A DNA stretch of 64,000 bases, taken from NCBI GenBank assembly GCA_032629725.1, contig JAFEVB010000018.1:558001-622000 (forward strand). The letters are read 5' to 3'. Source of the stretch: Gremmenia infestans. Lineage: Eukaryota; Ascomycota; Leotiomycetes; Helotiales; Hamatocanthoscyphaceae. Under the pieces are notes generated by a model that ran no database searches, was not told the origin of the DNA, and was given only the letters and a program-made list of their open reading frames with translations. Positions 24,901 through 36,446 of the stretch are shown one piece after another. The translations under genes and the position numbers were made by a program. How positions within the stretch are numbered: position 1 is the first letter of the stretch; the number at the start of each line of letters is the position of its first letter.

Positions 24901-25308
24901 TCTCAGATCATTGAGAAGTTGGGTTATACTACAGGCCCAGGGATCAGGCGGAAGACAAAATGTCTTATTTTGGTTTGTATAGGGGAGTCTGGGAATTGGA
25001 GGAACGGACGGTACTCGGACGACGGTTGCGCCGAGATTTGGGGCTGCAATGATTTGTGAATTGGAAGGCGGAACATGAGGAAGGGACTTCGATATCAAGG
25101 AAAAACCAAAGCAAGAGAATCGCACAAGAATTGCAGAAGGCTCTCAAGATCTGAATGAACACTGCAATAGTTCGTGGCAAGAAGAAGAATGGTTGACCTT
25201 CGTCGTGCATATGATCAATCACGATATCAAAAAGCAAGAAACGCAAAAACAACACAAGCACGCACAAACATACACACACTCCACACACCATCTCATCATT
25301 ATACATCT
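21915..25308. other. AT-rich gene desert
   Basis: About 3.4 kb without a credible gene on either strand. Open frames are short and stop-rich, with many TA steps. The block resembles mutated transposon remnants, but I could not identify a terminal repeat or an element family. Confidence 0.5.
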
Positions 25309-26400
25309 CTAATTCAAAACATTAAGCAGCTCCTCACCCTTAACCCACCGCTCCACAATCTCAACCTGTTCCTCATACCAATTCCCCATCGTCTCCTCTT
25401 CCACATACCCCATGTGCGGACTCAACAGCACGCGCCTGCCCCACTCCGTCGTCCGCCACCTGCTATCAACCGGCAACGGTTCTAGCTCAAAAACATCTAA
25501 CGCCGCGCCCCGAATCCTCCCAGCTTGCAAAACATCATACAACGCATCGTCATCTACTAAGGGGCCGCGGGAAGTGTTGATGAAGAATGCAGACGGTTTA
25601 AGCAGCGTGAGATCCGCCGCCCCGACAATTCCGCGCGAGCGATCAGAAAGCACATAATGCACACTCAGCACGTCTGCGCTCCTGAACAAGTCCTCTTTAC
25701 TCACAACCTTGAACGTCTTCTCGCCATCTTCGTCCTCAACCGGTAGTCCAACGGCCCGAGCCTTCTCATCAGCCACATCTTGCGTAAGGCTACTACTCCA
25801 GGCAACAATCTTCATGCCAAACGCTACACTCATTATCCGCGCTACATTAACGCCCAAGCGCCCCAATCCCAACGTTGCGAACGTCTTCCCGCTCAGCCCG
25901 GTCGCGACACCCGTCTGCCAGCCCCCGGTTAGCACTGCCGCGTGGTCGTGGGCGATGTTTCGGGCTATGCCGAGAATGAGAGCAACGCAATGTTGAGTCG
26001 TACTATCTGGTTCTTTGCGCTTCGCCGTCTTTGCATTCGTCCTTCCATTCCCGAAGGCGCCAGTCACGTGTATGCCGAGTTTCTTTGCGGCCGGCATATC
26101 GATGGCTGCATTGCGGGTTCCGGTCGTGAGGAGGAGTTTGAGATTTGGGAGTTGAGAGAGTAGAGAATCTGGAAAAGGAGTGCGTTCGCGCATGGAGGAG
26201 ATGATGGTGAAGGGTTTGAGACGTTGCACGAGTTCATTTTTGGCGGAGTCTGGGGTTGCGGGGTGGGAGAAGGGGAAGAGGGTGTCGTTGAAGACTGTTA
26301 TTTCGAAGGCGGGCTTGAGGGATTCGAAGTATGGTGCTGCAATGTTTTGGTAGTCGTCGAGGATGGCGAGCTTGATTGGATTGGGTGGAATAGGAGGCAT
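25309..26400 (-). CDS. D-isomer-specific 2-hydroxyacid dehydrogenase
   Basis: An intronless 363-aa frame. The start at 26400 (MPPIPPNPIKLAILDDYQ) is preferred over an in-frame ATG at 26475, whose extra 25 residues are Ser/Pro/His-rich and unlike the family. The nucleotide-binding fold shows GLGRLGVNVARI (GxGxxG). The catalytic Arg, Glu and His are visible in FINTSRGPLVDDDAL, ALDVFELEPLP and LSPHMGYVEEETM. These enzymes reduce 2-keto acids or oxidise D-2-hydroxy acids with NAD(P)H, usually in the cytosol. A lysine-rich insert (RTNAKTAKRKEPD) precedes the coenzyme domain. It is divergent from the arabinitol dehydrogenase gene, with 779 bp between the starts. The substrate cannot be told from sequence. 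Confidence 0.93.
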   Translation of the reverse strand: MPPIPPNPIKLAILDDYQNIAAPYFESLKPAFEITVFNDTLFPFSHPATPDSAKNELVQRLKPFTIISSMRERTPFPDSLLSQLPNLKLLLTTGTRNAAIDMPAAKKLGIHVTGAFGNGRTNAKTAKRKEPDSTTQHCVALILGIARNIAHDHAAVLTGGWQTGVATGLSGKTFATLGLGRLGVNVARIMSVAFGMKIVAWSSSLTQDVADEKARAVGLPVEDEDGEKTFKVVSKEDLFRSADVLSVHYVLSDRSRGIVGAADLTLLKPSAFFINTSRGPLVDDDALYDVLQAGRIRGAALDVFELEPLPVDSRWRTTEWGRRVLLSPHMGYVEEETMGNWYEEQVEIVERWVKGEELLNVLN

Positions 26401-27179
26401 TTTGAGATTCGGTATCTGGTGGTTAACAATGCTGGATTGGTGCGGGGGAGGTGAAGAAGAGTGGGGGAGCGCCAAGACTTTATTAGTCTGTATAATTATC
26501 TTTACTTGGGAGTCAGCTCGACTGTATTATTTCTTTGAGAGTAGGTAATTATAGAAGCGTGAAGCAATCGAAAAGAATAAGAGACTATCCCCAACAATTT
26601 TCGACGTTGAGATAAAGGGCGATATCGAAAAGAGCCTCATCATGCATGACGCCATTCATACCACACCCTGAGATACAACTCTGGGACCACCGTAAAGACT
26701 CTCGCAAAAAGCCATGATAATCCAGAAACATGGGGTGGCATATTTTGGAACAAAACAATACAACTAAAACCCTTCGTTTCCAGTCGGGACGGCCGTTATG
26801 TTTGATAGAAAGTTATAGACGGAAACTTCACGTTGATTGGAGCGCTTGAACCTTCAAAGGCCGTGCAGTCGGTCTCAATCATGCCGATCGTGCCCCGCCG
26901 ACAACATGGCCCGCAATCCAATACGTGTGGAAATTCTGTGGATAGGGCCATAATACATCTCGGGATAGTTCCCCTCTAGAAGGTTGCTCATTCGTGGATA
27001 GCAGGTGTTTAGTTGCTCTACAATTTTCCCTTTAACGGCTGACTGAAAGGTTGCGGGGCGCAGGACTCCGGCTTAGTTGACGATAGTTCATATATCTGCC
27101 CGCGTTCCCAATATCTGCAATCCCATTTAGCCAGCCAGCACTCCCCCGCAAACCTATCAACAAACAAGACAAGTACACC
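26401..27179. promoter_or_regulatory. Shared divergent promoter with XlnR-like and CreA-like sites
   Basis: This 779-bp region separates two divergent starts. TTTAGCC at 27126-27132 is the reverse complement of GGCTAAA, the XlnR/XYR1 consensus, 48 bp before the arabinitol dehydrogenase ATG. GCGGGG-type CreA sites (SYGGRG) occur at 26893-26898 (reverse), 27053-27058 (forward) and 27144-27149 (reverse). In other fungi pentose catabolic genes are induced by XlnR/AraR-type factors and repressed by CreA. The sites are short, so chance occurrence is possible. Confidence 0.45.
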
Positions 27180-28353
27180 ATGGCTCCTTCAGCAACTGAG
27201 ATTGTATCTTCCAAGATGGCGAGGCCAACAAAAGCCAACATTGGGGTGTACACTAACCCAGAGCATGAACTCTGGGTCGCAGAAGCCGAACCATCTCTGG
27301 AGAGTGTTGAGAAAGGAGATAGTTTGAAGCCGGGTGAAGTAACAGTTGGCATCAAGAGCACTGGTATCTGCGGGTAAGTTTGCGAGAGAAAGGGTCTTGG
27401 GAATCGGCTGACATTTCCTCAGATCAGATGTACACTTCTGGCATGCTGGTTGCATTGGGCCCATGATTGTTACAGACACACATATTTTGGGGCACGAATC
27501 CGCAGGCGTCATATTGGCAGCTCACCCCTCCGTCGAAAACCTCAAAGTAGGAGACCGCGTCGCTATCGAACCAAACGTCATCTGCAACGAATGCGAGCCA
27601 TGTCTTACTGGCAGATACAACGGATGCGAGAAAGTCCAATTCCTGTCAACCCCACCAGTTCCAGGTCTCCTCCGCAGATATGTCAACCATCCAGCTATTT
27701 GGTGCCATAAGATTGGGGATATGTCTTTCGAAGATGGAGCGTGCTTGGAACCGCTGAGTGTTTCTCTCGCCTGCATGCAGAGATCTGGGGTCAGGCTGGG
27801 AGATCCGGTCCTCATCTGCGGCGCTGGTCCCATTGGTCTCATCACATTGCTTTGTTGTCAAGCTGCTGGTGCTTGCCCCATTGTTATTACCGATATCGAC
27901 GAGGGACGTTTGGAATTCGCCAAGAAGATCGTACCATCAGTTACAACATTCAAGGTCGAAAGAGTGTCGGCGGAAGACTCTGCGAAGGCCATTGTAGCTG
28001 CATTTGGCGGCATTGAGCCGGCAGTGGCAATTGAGTGCACTGGTGTCGAGAGCAGTGTATCGGCTGCCATCTGGGCTGTCAAGTTCGGGGGCAAGGTATT
28101 CGTGATCGGTGTAGGGAAGAACGAGATGACTATCCCGTTTATGAGGCTGAGCGTTCGAGAAATCGACCTACAGTTTCAGTACAGATACTGCAACACCTGG
28201 CCCAGAGCCATCCGCCTGGTGCAGAGTGGCCTGATTGATATGAAGAAGCTGGTCACTCACCGTTACCAATTGGAGGATGCTATTAGTGCTTTTGCTACTG
28301 CTGCAGACCCAAAGACGGGCGCTATTAAGGTGCAAATAAAGAGTGAGGACTGA
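27180..28353 (+). CDS. lad1: L-arabinitol 4-dehydrogenase (zinc-dependent MDR)
   Basis: Exons 27180-27373 and 27423-28353 encode 374 aa, the usual length for the family. The intron is 49 nt (GTAAGT donor, GCTGAC branch, CAG acceptor). Catalytic zinc residues lie in STGICGSDVHFWHAG and ILGHESAGV. The structural zinc lobe has four cysteines in NVICNECEPCLTGRYNGC. Coenzyme binding is shown by ICGAGPIGLITLL with an acidic DIDEGRL, favouring NAD+. The enzyme oxidises L-arabinitol to L-xylulose in the fungal L-arabinose pathway, in the cytosol. Xylitol and sorbitol dehydrogenases are close relatives, so the substrate is inferred from overall similarity. Confidence 0.9.
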
Positions 28354-28688
28354 GAAATCATGAAGGACGTTAGATGGATATTGTGTGATAATATACATAG
28401 CTTTTAGAATATCTTGGAATGAAACACTACCTTCTTCTCTGTCTGCCTGTGTCTATAAATTTCGAAAGCTCTTCCATTATCGCAAAGGGAGCTTGGCTCG
28501 GTATGGGAAGGAAGTCTCCGGGATGTGCTTATGTAAGGCAATCCTTGTTGTCCTGGAATTTCCGACAAACCGAACATTTTCTCGACCCTCGCGCGATTTC
28601 CATTCAACGACCAATTGCCCGCCCACCATCCTCTCCACACTCCAGGTCTTCGTTTGCTTAGGTCTTCTGGGCGCATAGAGTCACTATC
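28354..28688. other. Intergenic gap
   Basis: 3' end of the arabinitol dehydrogenase gene and promoter of the ATP synthase g gene. Nothing else is seen. Confidence 0.4.
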
Positions 28689-29432
28689 ATGTCGTTGAGC
28701 ATCTCCCGCGCCGTGCTGCGGCAATCTACCAAGCTATCCGGACGGACAGCTCGCCGCTTCGAATCATCGACGACAGCCAAAGCCTCCGAGGCAGCGAAAG
28801 ACACGGCTTCCAAGGCCTCGCAGACTGCTGCAGACTACAAGTCAAAAGCGTCGGAAGGTCTGTCGAAAGTCACTTCGTCTGCTGGGCCCGCGATCAGCAA
28901 CGCTGCGCAGAGCCTTGGAAATGCCCTCGGCAAGATTGGAGGCCGGACTGGAAAGCTTATTAAGTTTGTTGAGCGTAAGTGGCTTCTGCGGATTATCCAT
29001 GGGGATGCATGGGTGGTGTTTGGGGACTCAATGGCTGATGTTGCGTGAATAGGACAAATCCCTCCAACCGTCTACTACGCGCGAGTTGGACTTGAGCTCT
29101 CCAAGATTGTTTTCCAAGGACAGAAGATGTCTCCTCCGTGAGTCAAAAACTCCTGGATTAGTAGTTGTTTGGGATACTGATACTGTCTTTCTAGTCCCAT
29201 TTCCGCCTTCCAATCATACTATCAACGTCTCCTCCAACTGGCCCGAAACCCCGGCCCAGCCATCTCACAAGCTTCCAACACTGTATCACAACTGCGAAGC
29301 AACCTGAACACGGCCAAAATAGTCTCTGGAAGCGTTATTGTGGCAGAGCTTTTGGGATTCTGGACAGTGGGAGAGATGATCGGCCGGTTCAAGCTTGTTG
29401 GGTACCACGGTGACACTGGTGCTCATCACTGA
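28689..29432 (+). CDS. ATP20: Mitochondrial F1Fo ATP synthase subunit g
   Basis: Three exons, 28689-28974, 29053-29137 and 29195-29432, encode 202 aa. The N-terminus MSLSISRAVLRQSTKLSGR is a mitochondrial presequence (basic, Ser-rich, no acids), followed by an Ala/Lys/Ser-rich linker. The conserved core reads GKLIKFVERQIPPTVYYAR, VGLELSKIVFQGQKMSPP and FQSYYQRLLQLARNP. A C-terminal hydrophobic segment (SGSIVVAELLGFWTVGEMIG) carries a GxxxE-like membrane helix, as in subunit g. The protein sits in the inner membrane, supports ATP synthase dimerisation and shapes cristae. It is a housekeeping gene among accessory enzymes. Confidence 0.95.
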
Positions 29433-30781
29433 GTGCAAAAAAGGATGGATAAGGGAGAGATGTTGGAGGTTGTGGGGTGATAGACGCAGGGTGTGAACGA
29501 TCTTGACCTTGTAGCAAAATTTGCTGCTTGACTGAGACGTTCGATTGTATTGCATATATCCTGCAAGACTTTTCTTTTGTATGTCTGTACATCATAACAA
29601 TAAACAGCATAATGGTGGATTAGACTCATATGAGAAGCATTTGCATTTGAACTAGGGACCGGGGTTTCTTTTCTATAGTGTTAGTCTTCTGTGACTTCTG
29701 CTGAGACCTTCCATCACCCAGCTCAGATTGTCTCGATCCTCTTCAGCTCAAATTTCTCAACATCCCCAAACCGGAAGCCAGAGATTTCAAAGTGCGATTG
29801 TTCGCTAGCAATCAAGATTGATACATACCTAGGTAGATATGCTTTACGAGCTTCACTAGCTCTTGTCCTCCCTAGACTTTGAATCCAAGCTTGCAAACCT
29901 AGCTTACCCGCACCTACCGACCTCTACTACCAGGCCAGACACCAACCGCCACCACAACCGTCAAAGTATCAAGAATAGTTCTCCTGTCCATACCATTCCA
30001 AGTAGCTCGCGGAGTAGAAGGAACCCTAGCAGTTTAGGGTGAAATCAGTATCTCTAATATAAAGAATATAGTTTTTAAGATGTTTGCATTCTGAGAAAGC
30101 TAATTTATTTTGAATACAAAGTATTGACTATAAGCAACGCTTTATGCTAGCTTAATTAGTAGAAGAAGATCTCATTATCCCAGGCCAGCTGAAAAAAGTT
30201 CCTGGAACAACCTATACACCGGTACAATGCTCTACTAGGGCACCCGAGAGCTTTGAACCATACTAGCGTTCCTTCAACTTCGCAAGTAGTTACTACTTCA
30301 AGTACAAAGTGCTGTTACGGAAATATAAAAATCCGCACTCCTTGCCCTAACCGGTTATAGTAGGTAAGCCCCCGATGTCGATCATCTTTAAAAACAAGCC
30401 GAACTCTTACATATTTCGTACAGATGCACTTCAACCCCTCATCTCAACCCCACAATCAACACCCGGCTCATTCTAAAACCTTTCACGTACCTTACAATGC
30501 AATAGCTTCACGTAATATTTCCTTCCGTGACAGGAATGGAAGATGCTCCAAGTGACATCATTCTTCGAGCTTCCAACTCGCAGCTACAGAATGAACGTTG
30601 GTTATTCATTCGTTTCCTTCCAAGTGCCGAATGATCCATGTACCTACATACTTCGAAGAGAAGTCAGCATGCATTCATATAAGAACCTCACACCATATAC
30701 CCCGTGATGATGTCTCCCCTCTTCTTCCCCTTCTTCTACCTATCCCTCCCCTCTCCGTCTTTTCTCTCCAATATGTTCACT
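29433..30781. other. Intergenic region
   Basis: 1.35 kb with no gene, AT-rich in the middle. The distal end is the promoter of the beta-mannosidase gene. Confidence 0.4.
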
Positions 30782-33658
30782 ATGAAGTCCTCCCACCTTC
30801 TTCCCTTCCTGTCTACCACAACAATCGCGCAACAGCTACTGGATCTCGGTACCCTCAAATGGACGCTATCTTCTCCTACTTATACGAATATTACGGTACC
30901 GGCGAGTGTGCCTGGTCAGGTGCATTTGGACTTGTATCGTGAGGGCGTGATTCCGGATCCCTATTTCGGATTGGGGGATTTTGAGTTGAGGTGGGTTGGG
31001 TATGGGAACTGGACGTATGAGACGGGCTTGGAGGGGCTGTAAGTGAACTTTCAATATACAATATCCATGTAAAGTCAAGTCGTACGGGGGTGGGGACCTT
31101 CATCTAAAAAGAAAACTGAGTATTTATACTGTGCAAGGTTACTGACCGTCTCCAGAGACACATCAACGGGCCTATCAACATGGATCCTCTTCAACGGCTT
31201 AGACACCTTCACATACATTGAGCTATGCGACCAGCACGTGGCCTCAACCAACAACCAATTCCGCCAATATTACTTTGATGTCTCTAGCATCCTTGCCTCT
31301 TGCTCAGGAACACCCAAGCTCAGCATCAACTTTGGCTCGGCAGTAAACATCACCGCCGACATCGCCAACGAGCCCGGCCAAGAAACATGGCCGCTTTCCG
31401 TGGAAGGACATTTCGAATTCGCGAATCGCCAATTTATGAGGAAGGAGCAGAGCGATTTTGGGTGGGACTGGGGTCCAGCGTTTTCTCCGGCTGGGATATG
31501 GCAGCCTGCTCATATGGTGCAGCTGCCTTCTTCTGGTATTTATGTTAGGAATACGCTGTTGGATATTTATCGACAAGGTCAGCTGAATAATCTGCCGCCC
31601 GACCAAAGTGCGCCATGGGTGGTAAATGCCAGTCTCGATCTCCTTGGGACGGTCCCGAGTACGGCTGAAATAAAGGTTGAGATATTGGATTTGAGCAATG
31701 CCACGGTCACCAGCGGGACTTTGCAGAATGTCTCGGCTTCTGACTCGACGATAAGTGGCAGCATAGTTGTGGATGGGGCACTTTGCCAGGTTTGGTGGCC
31801 AAGTGGACTTGGAGCTCAGAATCTCTACAACTTCAAGATCAGCGTGGTAGATGGAAATACGACCCTGGCGACGGCGACCAAACGAAGCGGATTCAGGACC
31901 ATTGTCTTGAACATGACACCCATATCCGAGGAACAACTAGCTCAAGGAATAGCCCCGGGGAACAACTGGCATTTCGAAATCAACGGACAGGAGTTCTATG
32001 CTAAAGGCTCTAATTTCATCCCACCAGATGCTTTCTGGCCGAGAGTGACGGAAACGAAAATCAAGCAGCTCTTCCAATCTGTTGTGGATGGAAATCAAAA
32101 CATGCTTCGAGTTTGGGCTAGTGGAGCTTACTCTCCGGATTTTATTTACGATATCGCGGATGAGATGGGAATCTTGCTCTGGAGCGAATTTGAGTTCGGC
32201 GATGCGTTGTATCCCGTCAACTTCGAATTCCTGGACAACGTCCGAGAGGAAGCGAATTATAATGTACGACGAGTAAACCATCACCCATCTTTGGCACTTT
32301 GGGCTGGAGGCAATGAACTTGAGAATCTCGAACTCGTAGTAGCAGAATATGAGGATCCAGGAAACCCGAAATGGAGGAATGAATACGAGCAGCTCTTCCT
32401 GGATGTTTTACTTCCAGCCGTGTATGGCAACACGAAATCAATCTCTTACATTCCTAGCAGTACTACTAATGGCTATCTTGAGCTCAATTTCTCATTGCCG
32501 ATTCCAATGGTTCAAAGATACGACAATAAAAGGGCTGGCTCCATCTACGGAGACACCGATCACTATGATTACGACTCAAGCGTAGCGTTCAATCTCTCCA
32601 GCTATCCAGTCGGAAGATTTGCCAACGAGTTCGGATACCATTCCATGCCTAGTCTTCAAACATGGCAACAAGCAGTATCACCAGAAGACCTCCACTTCAA
32701 CAGCTCCACCATCGTTCTCCGGAACCACCACTACCCGGCTGCCGGCACCAACACTTCTAACTTCCGCAACGCTTCCCTTGGAATGGGCGAAATGACCACC
32801 GCTGCAGAAACATACTACCCAACCCCACACCACGCAGATTCCGTCGCCAACTTCAGCGCCTGGTGCCACACCACGCAGATTTTCCAAGCAGACTTCTACC
32901 GCAGCCAAATCACCTACTACCGACGTGGTTCCGGCTTCCCAGAACGCCAACTCGGCTCCTTGTACTGGCAACTTGAAGACATCTGGCAAGCGCCTACGTG
33001 GGCAGGGATCGAGTATGACGGCAGATGGAAAGTGCTACATTATGTAGCGAAAGATATCTACCAACCCGTAATCATTGCCAGTTATTGGAATTACACGACC
33101 GGTGATCTCACCGCATACGTGACTTCTGATCTCTGGACTCCTACTGCTGGCACTGCGACACTAGCTTGGTACGCGTACAACGGCACTTTACTCGCACCCG
33201 CCGAAACGGTACCGTTTGTGGTTGGGGCCTTGAATACCACGAAGGTATTTCAGGGCAATACTAATAGCCTTGCCTACGATCTCAAAGACGCACTCCTCAA
33301 AATGAACATCACAGCTACCGGCACCCTCCCCAACACCAAAGAACCTAAAGTATTCACACACGAATACTATTTCCACACGCTTTCTCTTCGCAACGCAAAC
33401 CTACAGGATCCGGGACTCGTGCTTGATTATGATGAGCAGACGGGAAACTTCACGGTCGAGGCTACGAAGGGGGTCGCGGCTTGGGTGTGGCTTGACCTTC
33501 CGGCCGGCATGCTGGGGAATTTCAACGAGAATGCCTTTTGGCTGCTACCTGGAGATGGGAAGAGGGAGGTTGGGATTACGGTGAAAGATGATGGGGGTTC
33601 GGGGGAGTGGGTAAAGGGGGTGACGGTGAGTAGTTTGTGGGATAATACGTTAGATTGA
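30782..33658 (+). CDS. mndA: Secreted beta-mannosidase, GH2 (type A)
   Basis: Exons 30782-31038 and 31156-33658 encode 919 aa, typical of extracellular fungal beta-mannosidase A. The start at 30782 gives a signal peptide (MKSSHLLPFLSTTTIAQQ); ATGs at 30707, 30710 and 30773 would lengthen it. Family features in order: SVPGQVHLDLYREGVIPDPY near the N-terminus; SDFGWDWGPAFSPAGIW in the second domain; the acid/base glutamate in LWAGGNELENLE (about E473); and the nucleophile in GRFANEFGYHSMPS (about E577). Many NxS/T sequons fit a glycosylated secreted protein. It releases mannose from the non-reducing ends of manno-oligosaccharides. A cytosolic-type paralogue lies 9.2 kb downstream on the other strand. 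Confidence 0.94.
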
Positions 33659-34717
33659 TTTAATTGATTATGAGAGATGGGAGGGAATAAATAGTGAAGG
33701 CGGGCAGGCGCCATGATCTAATAATTCCATATCAGATTGCACTTAATGAAAAAGAATATAGCATCTTATCTCCCGCATAAGCAAGCGTATTACTTCCCAG
33801 CTGCTCAGACCCCCCGCTTCTTCAGCTTCTTCTTAATTGTCTACTAGAACCCGTCACATTATTATCATGATAATGATGCCATGTCCGTATAATTCATATG
33901 ATTCATCCCCTAGTTCTGCTCGCACCCGCTATCATTAATGCCAATAAGCATTGCCAACCAACCATTCCTAACAGTATTCAAGATACTCAAATATATGTTA
34001 AATGGGCCAGACAGCTAGAAATAGGGGTTGTGCGAGAATGATAGAATGAGAGAGGCTGCATATGTTGAGATAATCTTTATAGGAATAAGTAATCTCTATT
34101 AGTTAAATAATTTAATCTGGGGGATTCTAATGTTCAATGATACGTTTTGAAGATTCCCTGGCTTGCTTGGTGTTAATTGTTGTTTCTTTCTTTGATTTGG
34201 GGGTAGCGAATTCGAAGACGGGAGCTAACGGGCTGGTAGCGTGGGAGGTTTTGTAATTGCATAGTGAGGAATTTGTTTGGGTTTGTGTCATTGATATCTC
34301 AGATGGATGGAAATGCGCAGATCTCAAATGGGATGTCGACATTGGGATCTTCATTTTTGTCTTTGGGGCTGAGCTGCAGTTGCAGGGGCTTTGAAGGAAG
34401 CCGCGTAGGGGGTGAGAGAGTACTCCTAAGTATTCTTGAGCATCCGGAGCAGTCAGCAGTGATTACTATAGAAGTATCAAAGTATGAGGTTGAAATTGGT
34501 AGACATAGAACATGATAATAGAGAAGGGTATGTTGTAATCGTGGAACATAGACGATCTCGCCGAAGCTTAAATAGCAAACGCTCATATATGTAGGTAGGT
34601 AGAGTGTACCAGCTAGTTTCAGATAATGCTCAAGTATACTTTCAGCTCACTGAATCAACCAATCTAACATTGGCATGGAACCAAAAAAGAAAGGGGGGAT
34701 GAAGGATTTGTCCTCTG
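33659..34717. other. Intergenic region
   Basis: No supported gene between the beta-mannosidase and the DUF3632 gene. Frames present are short and overlap on opposite strands. Confidence 0.4.
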
Positions 34718-35652
34718 CTAATTTATACCCCAAGCGTTCGCAGCTTCAGCTTCTAACGCCATCATTAGCTCCACCGCTTCATCGATCGCTTTCTGACTAG
34801 ACTCAACAGCATATTTCCGCAACTCCCCAAATCGGCGTTTCCAAAAACCCCACCGCTCAAGATTGAAGCCCCTAGCACCACGAAACAAAGGACCGCCATT
34901 CCATGGCTTCCCACTACTCGGCTCATGTGATAAGGAATTAAGTAACGACTCTCGCAAGAGTCCCCGCCCGCCTCGTATAATCCACTCCGTCGCAACAAGA
35001 ATACGAGTGTTGACCACAGCTGCAGGGGCAGGTGTTTCAGTTTCCTCTGCTTGGGGTCCTTCTAGTCCGCCTCGCAACTCCCAGAGACCGAAGCCGAGGA
35101 ATTCCTTGCCTAGTCTGGCGACGAAAGAATTGAGGTTGAGCCATTCATCCAATGTGAATTCTCCGCCATCATCATCATCATCATCAAGCTGGAATACGGG
35201 ACCTTACGCTGATCTTAGACTTTGCTCTAAGAGAACTATTCGTGGAGTTACATACTGCGGTTCCAATTTTCCCTTATGACAATTCCAAATCCAGGGTAAT
35301 CCTTCCACGTATCACCGGTTGTGCCTAACAAGCTAACGATCTTGACCAGAAAATCTTGTCCATAGTGTTGTCAAGGGATGCAACTTGCGGCATTCATCAG
35401 GACTTTCCAGGTAATGGAAGCAACAATATCTGCATCTAGTCCAGACTTTTCATTCGGGGCGAATGCAACCAGATCTGAGACAAAGCGCTTCGCTTTTTCA
35501 TCGATGTTAGGATACGGTGACGTGCTTGAATTTATAGCTGTCTCGAACAAGGCGAGGATAGCTAGTTGGGTATCACTATTTAGAACGCTCCGTTCATCGC
35601 CTTTGATGGATTCGAAGTTGAGTGGTTCGCTTGACATGGTCGAAGTTGACAT
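34718..35652 (-). pseudogene. DUF3632-type protein with an in-frame TGA
   Basis: Exons 35652-35256 and 35202-34718 would encode 293 aa, joined by a 53-nt intron (GTATGT donor, TAAG acceptor) that keeps frame and yields NRSPVFQLDDDDDDGG. The C-terminal half matches DUF3632: LDEWLNLNSFVARLG, FGLWELRGGLEG, then ERWGFWKRRFGELRKYA. The N-terminal half has the family's helix WKVLMNAASCIP, then a TGA stop (35371-35373), then QHYGQDFLVKIVSLLG. The stop falls inside what looks like the conserved 'IP..H..QD.LV..L' motif, and no GT-AG intron can remove it in frame. One C-to-T change from CGA explains it. Alternatives are a sequencing error or readthrough. The family's function is unknown. Confidence 0.7.
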
Positions 35653-36446
35653 TGTGGTAGGAAAGGTATAATCAGATGGAAAATTGTTAAGAGGAGTGTT
35701 GTTCAGAGAGAGAGAGTGGGAGTCCACCGTCAAGCCTTATCCTCTGTGCTTTTGATGACTATGGCAGTGAAGTGTTGGAGTCACCAACAAAATACTGTAT
35801 GGTAATTGCTGCGCCGCGTGCTGCAACGCCCCTAAAGTTTCACCTTTTCAGGCGTTAATATAGGCGCTTGATAGCGCCGCGCAAAAAGAAAAGAAAACAA
35901 AACAGACCATATCCCTTGGCTAAGCGCTCGCCAAGACGTCGTTCATATTGTCTCGTCCTCAAGAGTGCAAGGAAGCGGCAATGATTTGCTGAAGTATGTT
36001 AAACAGATCTCCAGTAATTACTCATAGAATGGATGATCGGGTTACAACCTAAGAGAGCCAATATAGGCCCCCTGCAGCCTAAAACGGATCCTCACTATGG
36101 ACATTGATCGGCTAATGCCACCTAGCTGTTTCGTTATAAAGCAGAAGTGGGTGGAAATTACCATAAAGTATAGCCGTTAGTTATTCCTATGATAGTAGCA
36201 GATTTCACATATTGCCTTAGCTATGAAGTGAGATGAGATGGACAATTCATGCTTGGAATGCTTCATTCATACCCCCCATCTCAATTCCCCTGCCCTATTT
36301 CCCAAATGCCTGAATCCACAATCTCAACCCCCACAGCTTCCTGTCCCACATGCTCATAGCAGCTCTTCGCATCATCCCCTCCCCCAACATCACCAATACC
36401 ATCCATCACCAAGCACCAACACCCTCTCACAAACTCTCCCGCCCAT
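35653..36446. other. Intergenic region
   Basis: Promoter-side sequence of the DUF3632 gene. A proline/serine-rich plus-strand frame at 36.24-36.52 kb overlaps the 3' end of the next gene and is probably its shadow. Confidence 0.4.
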
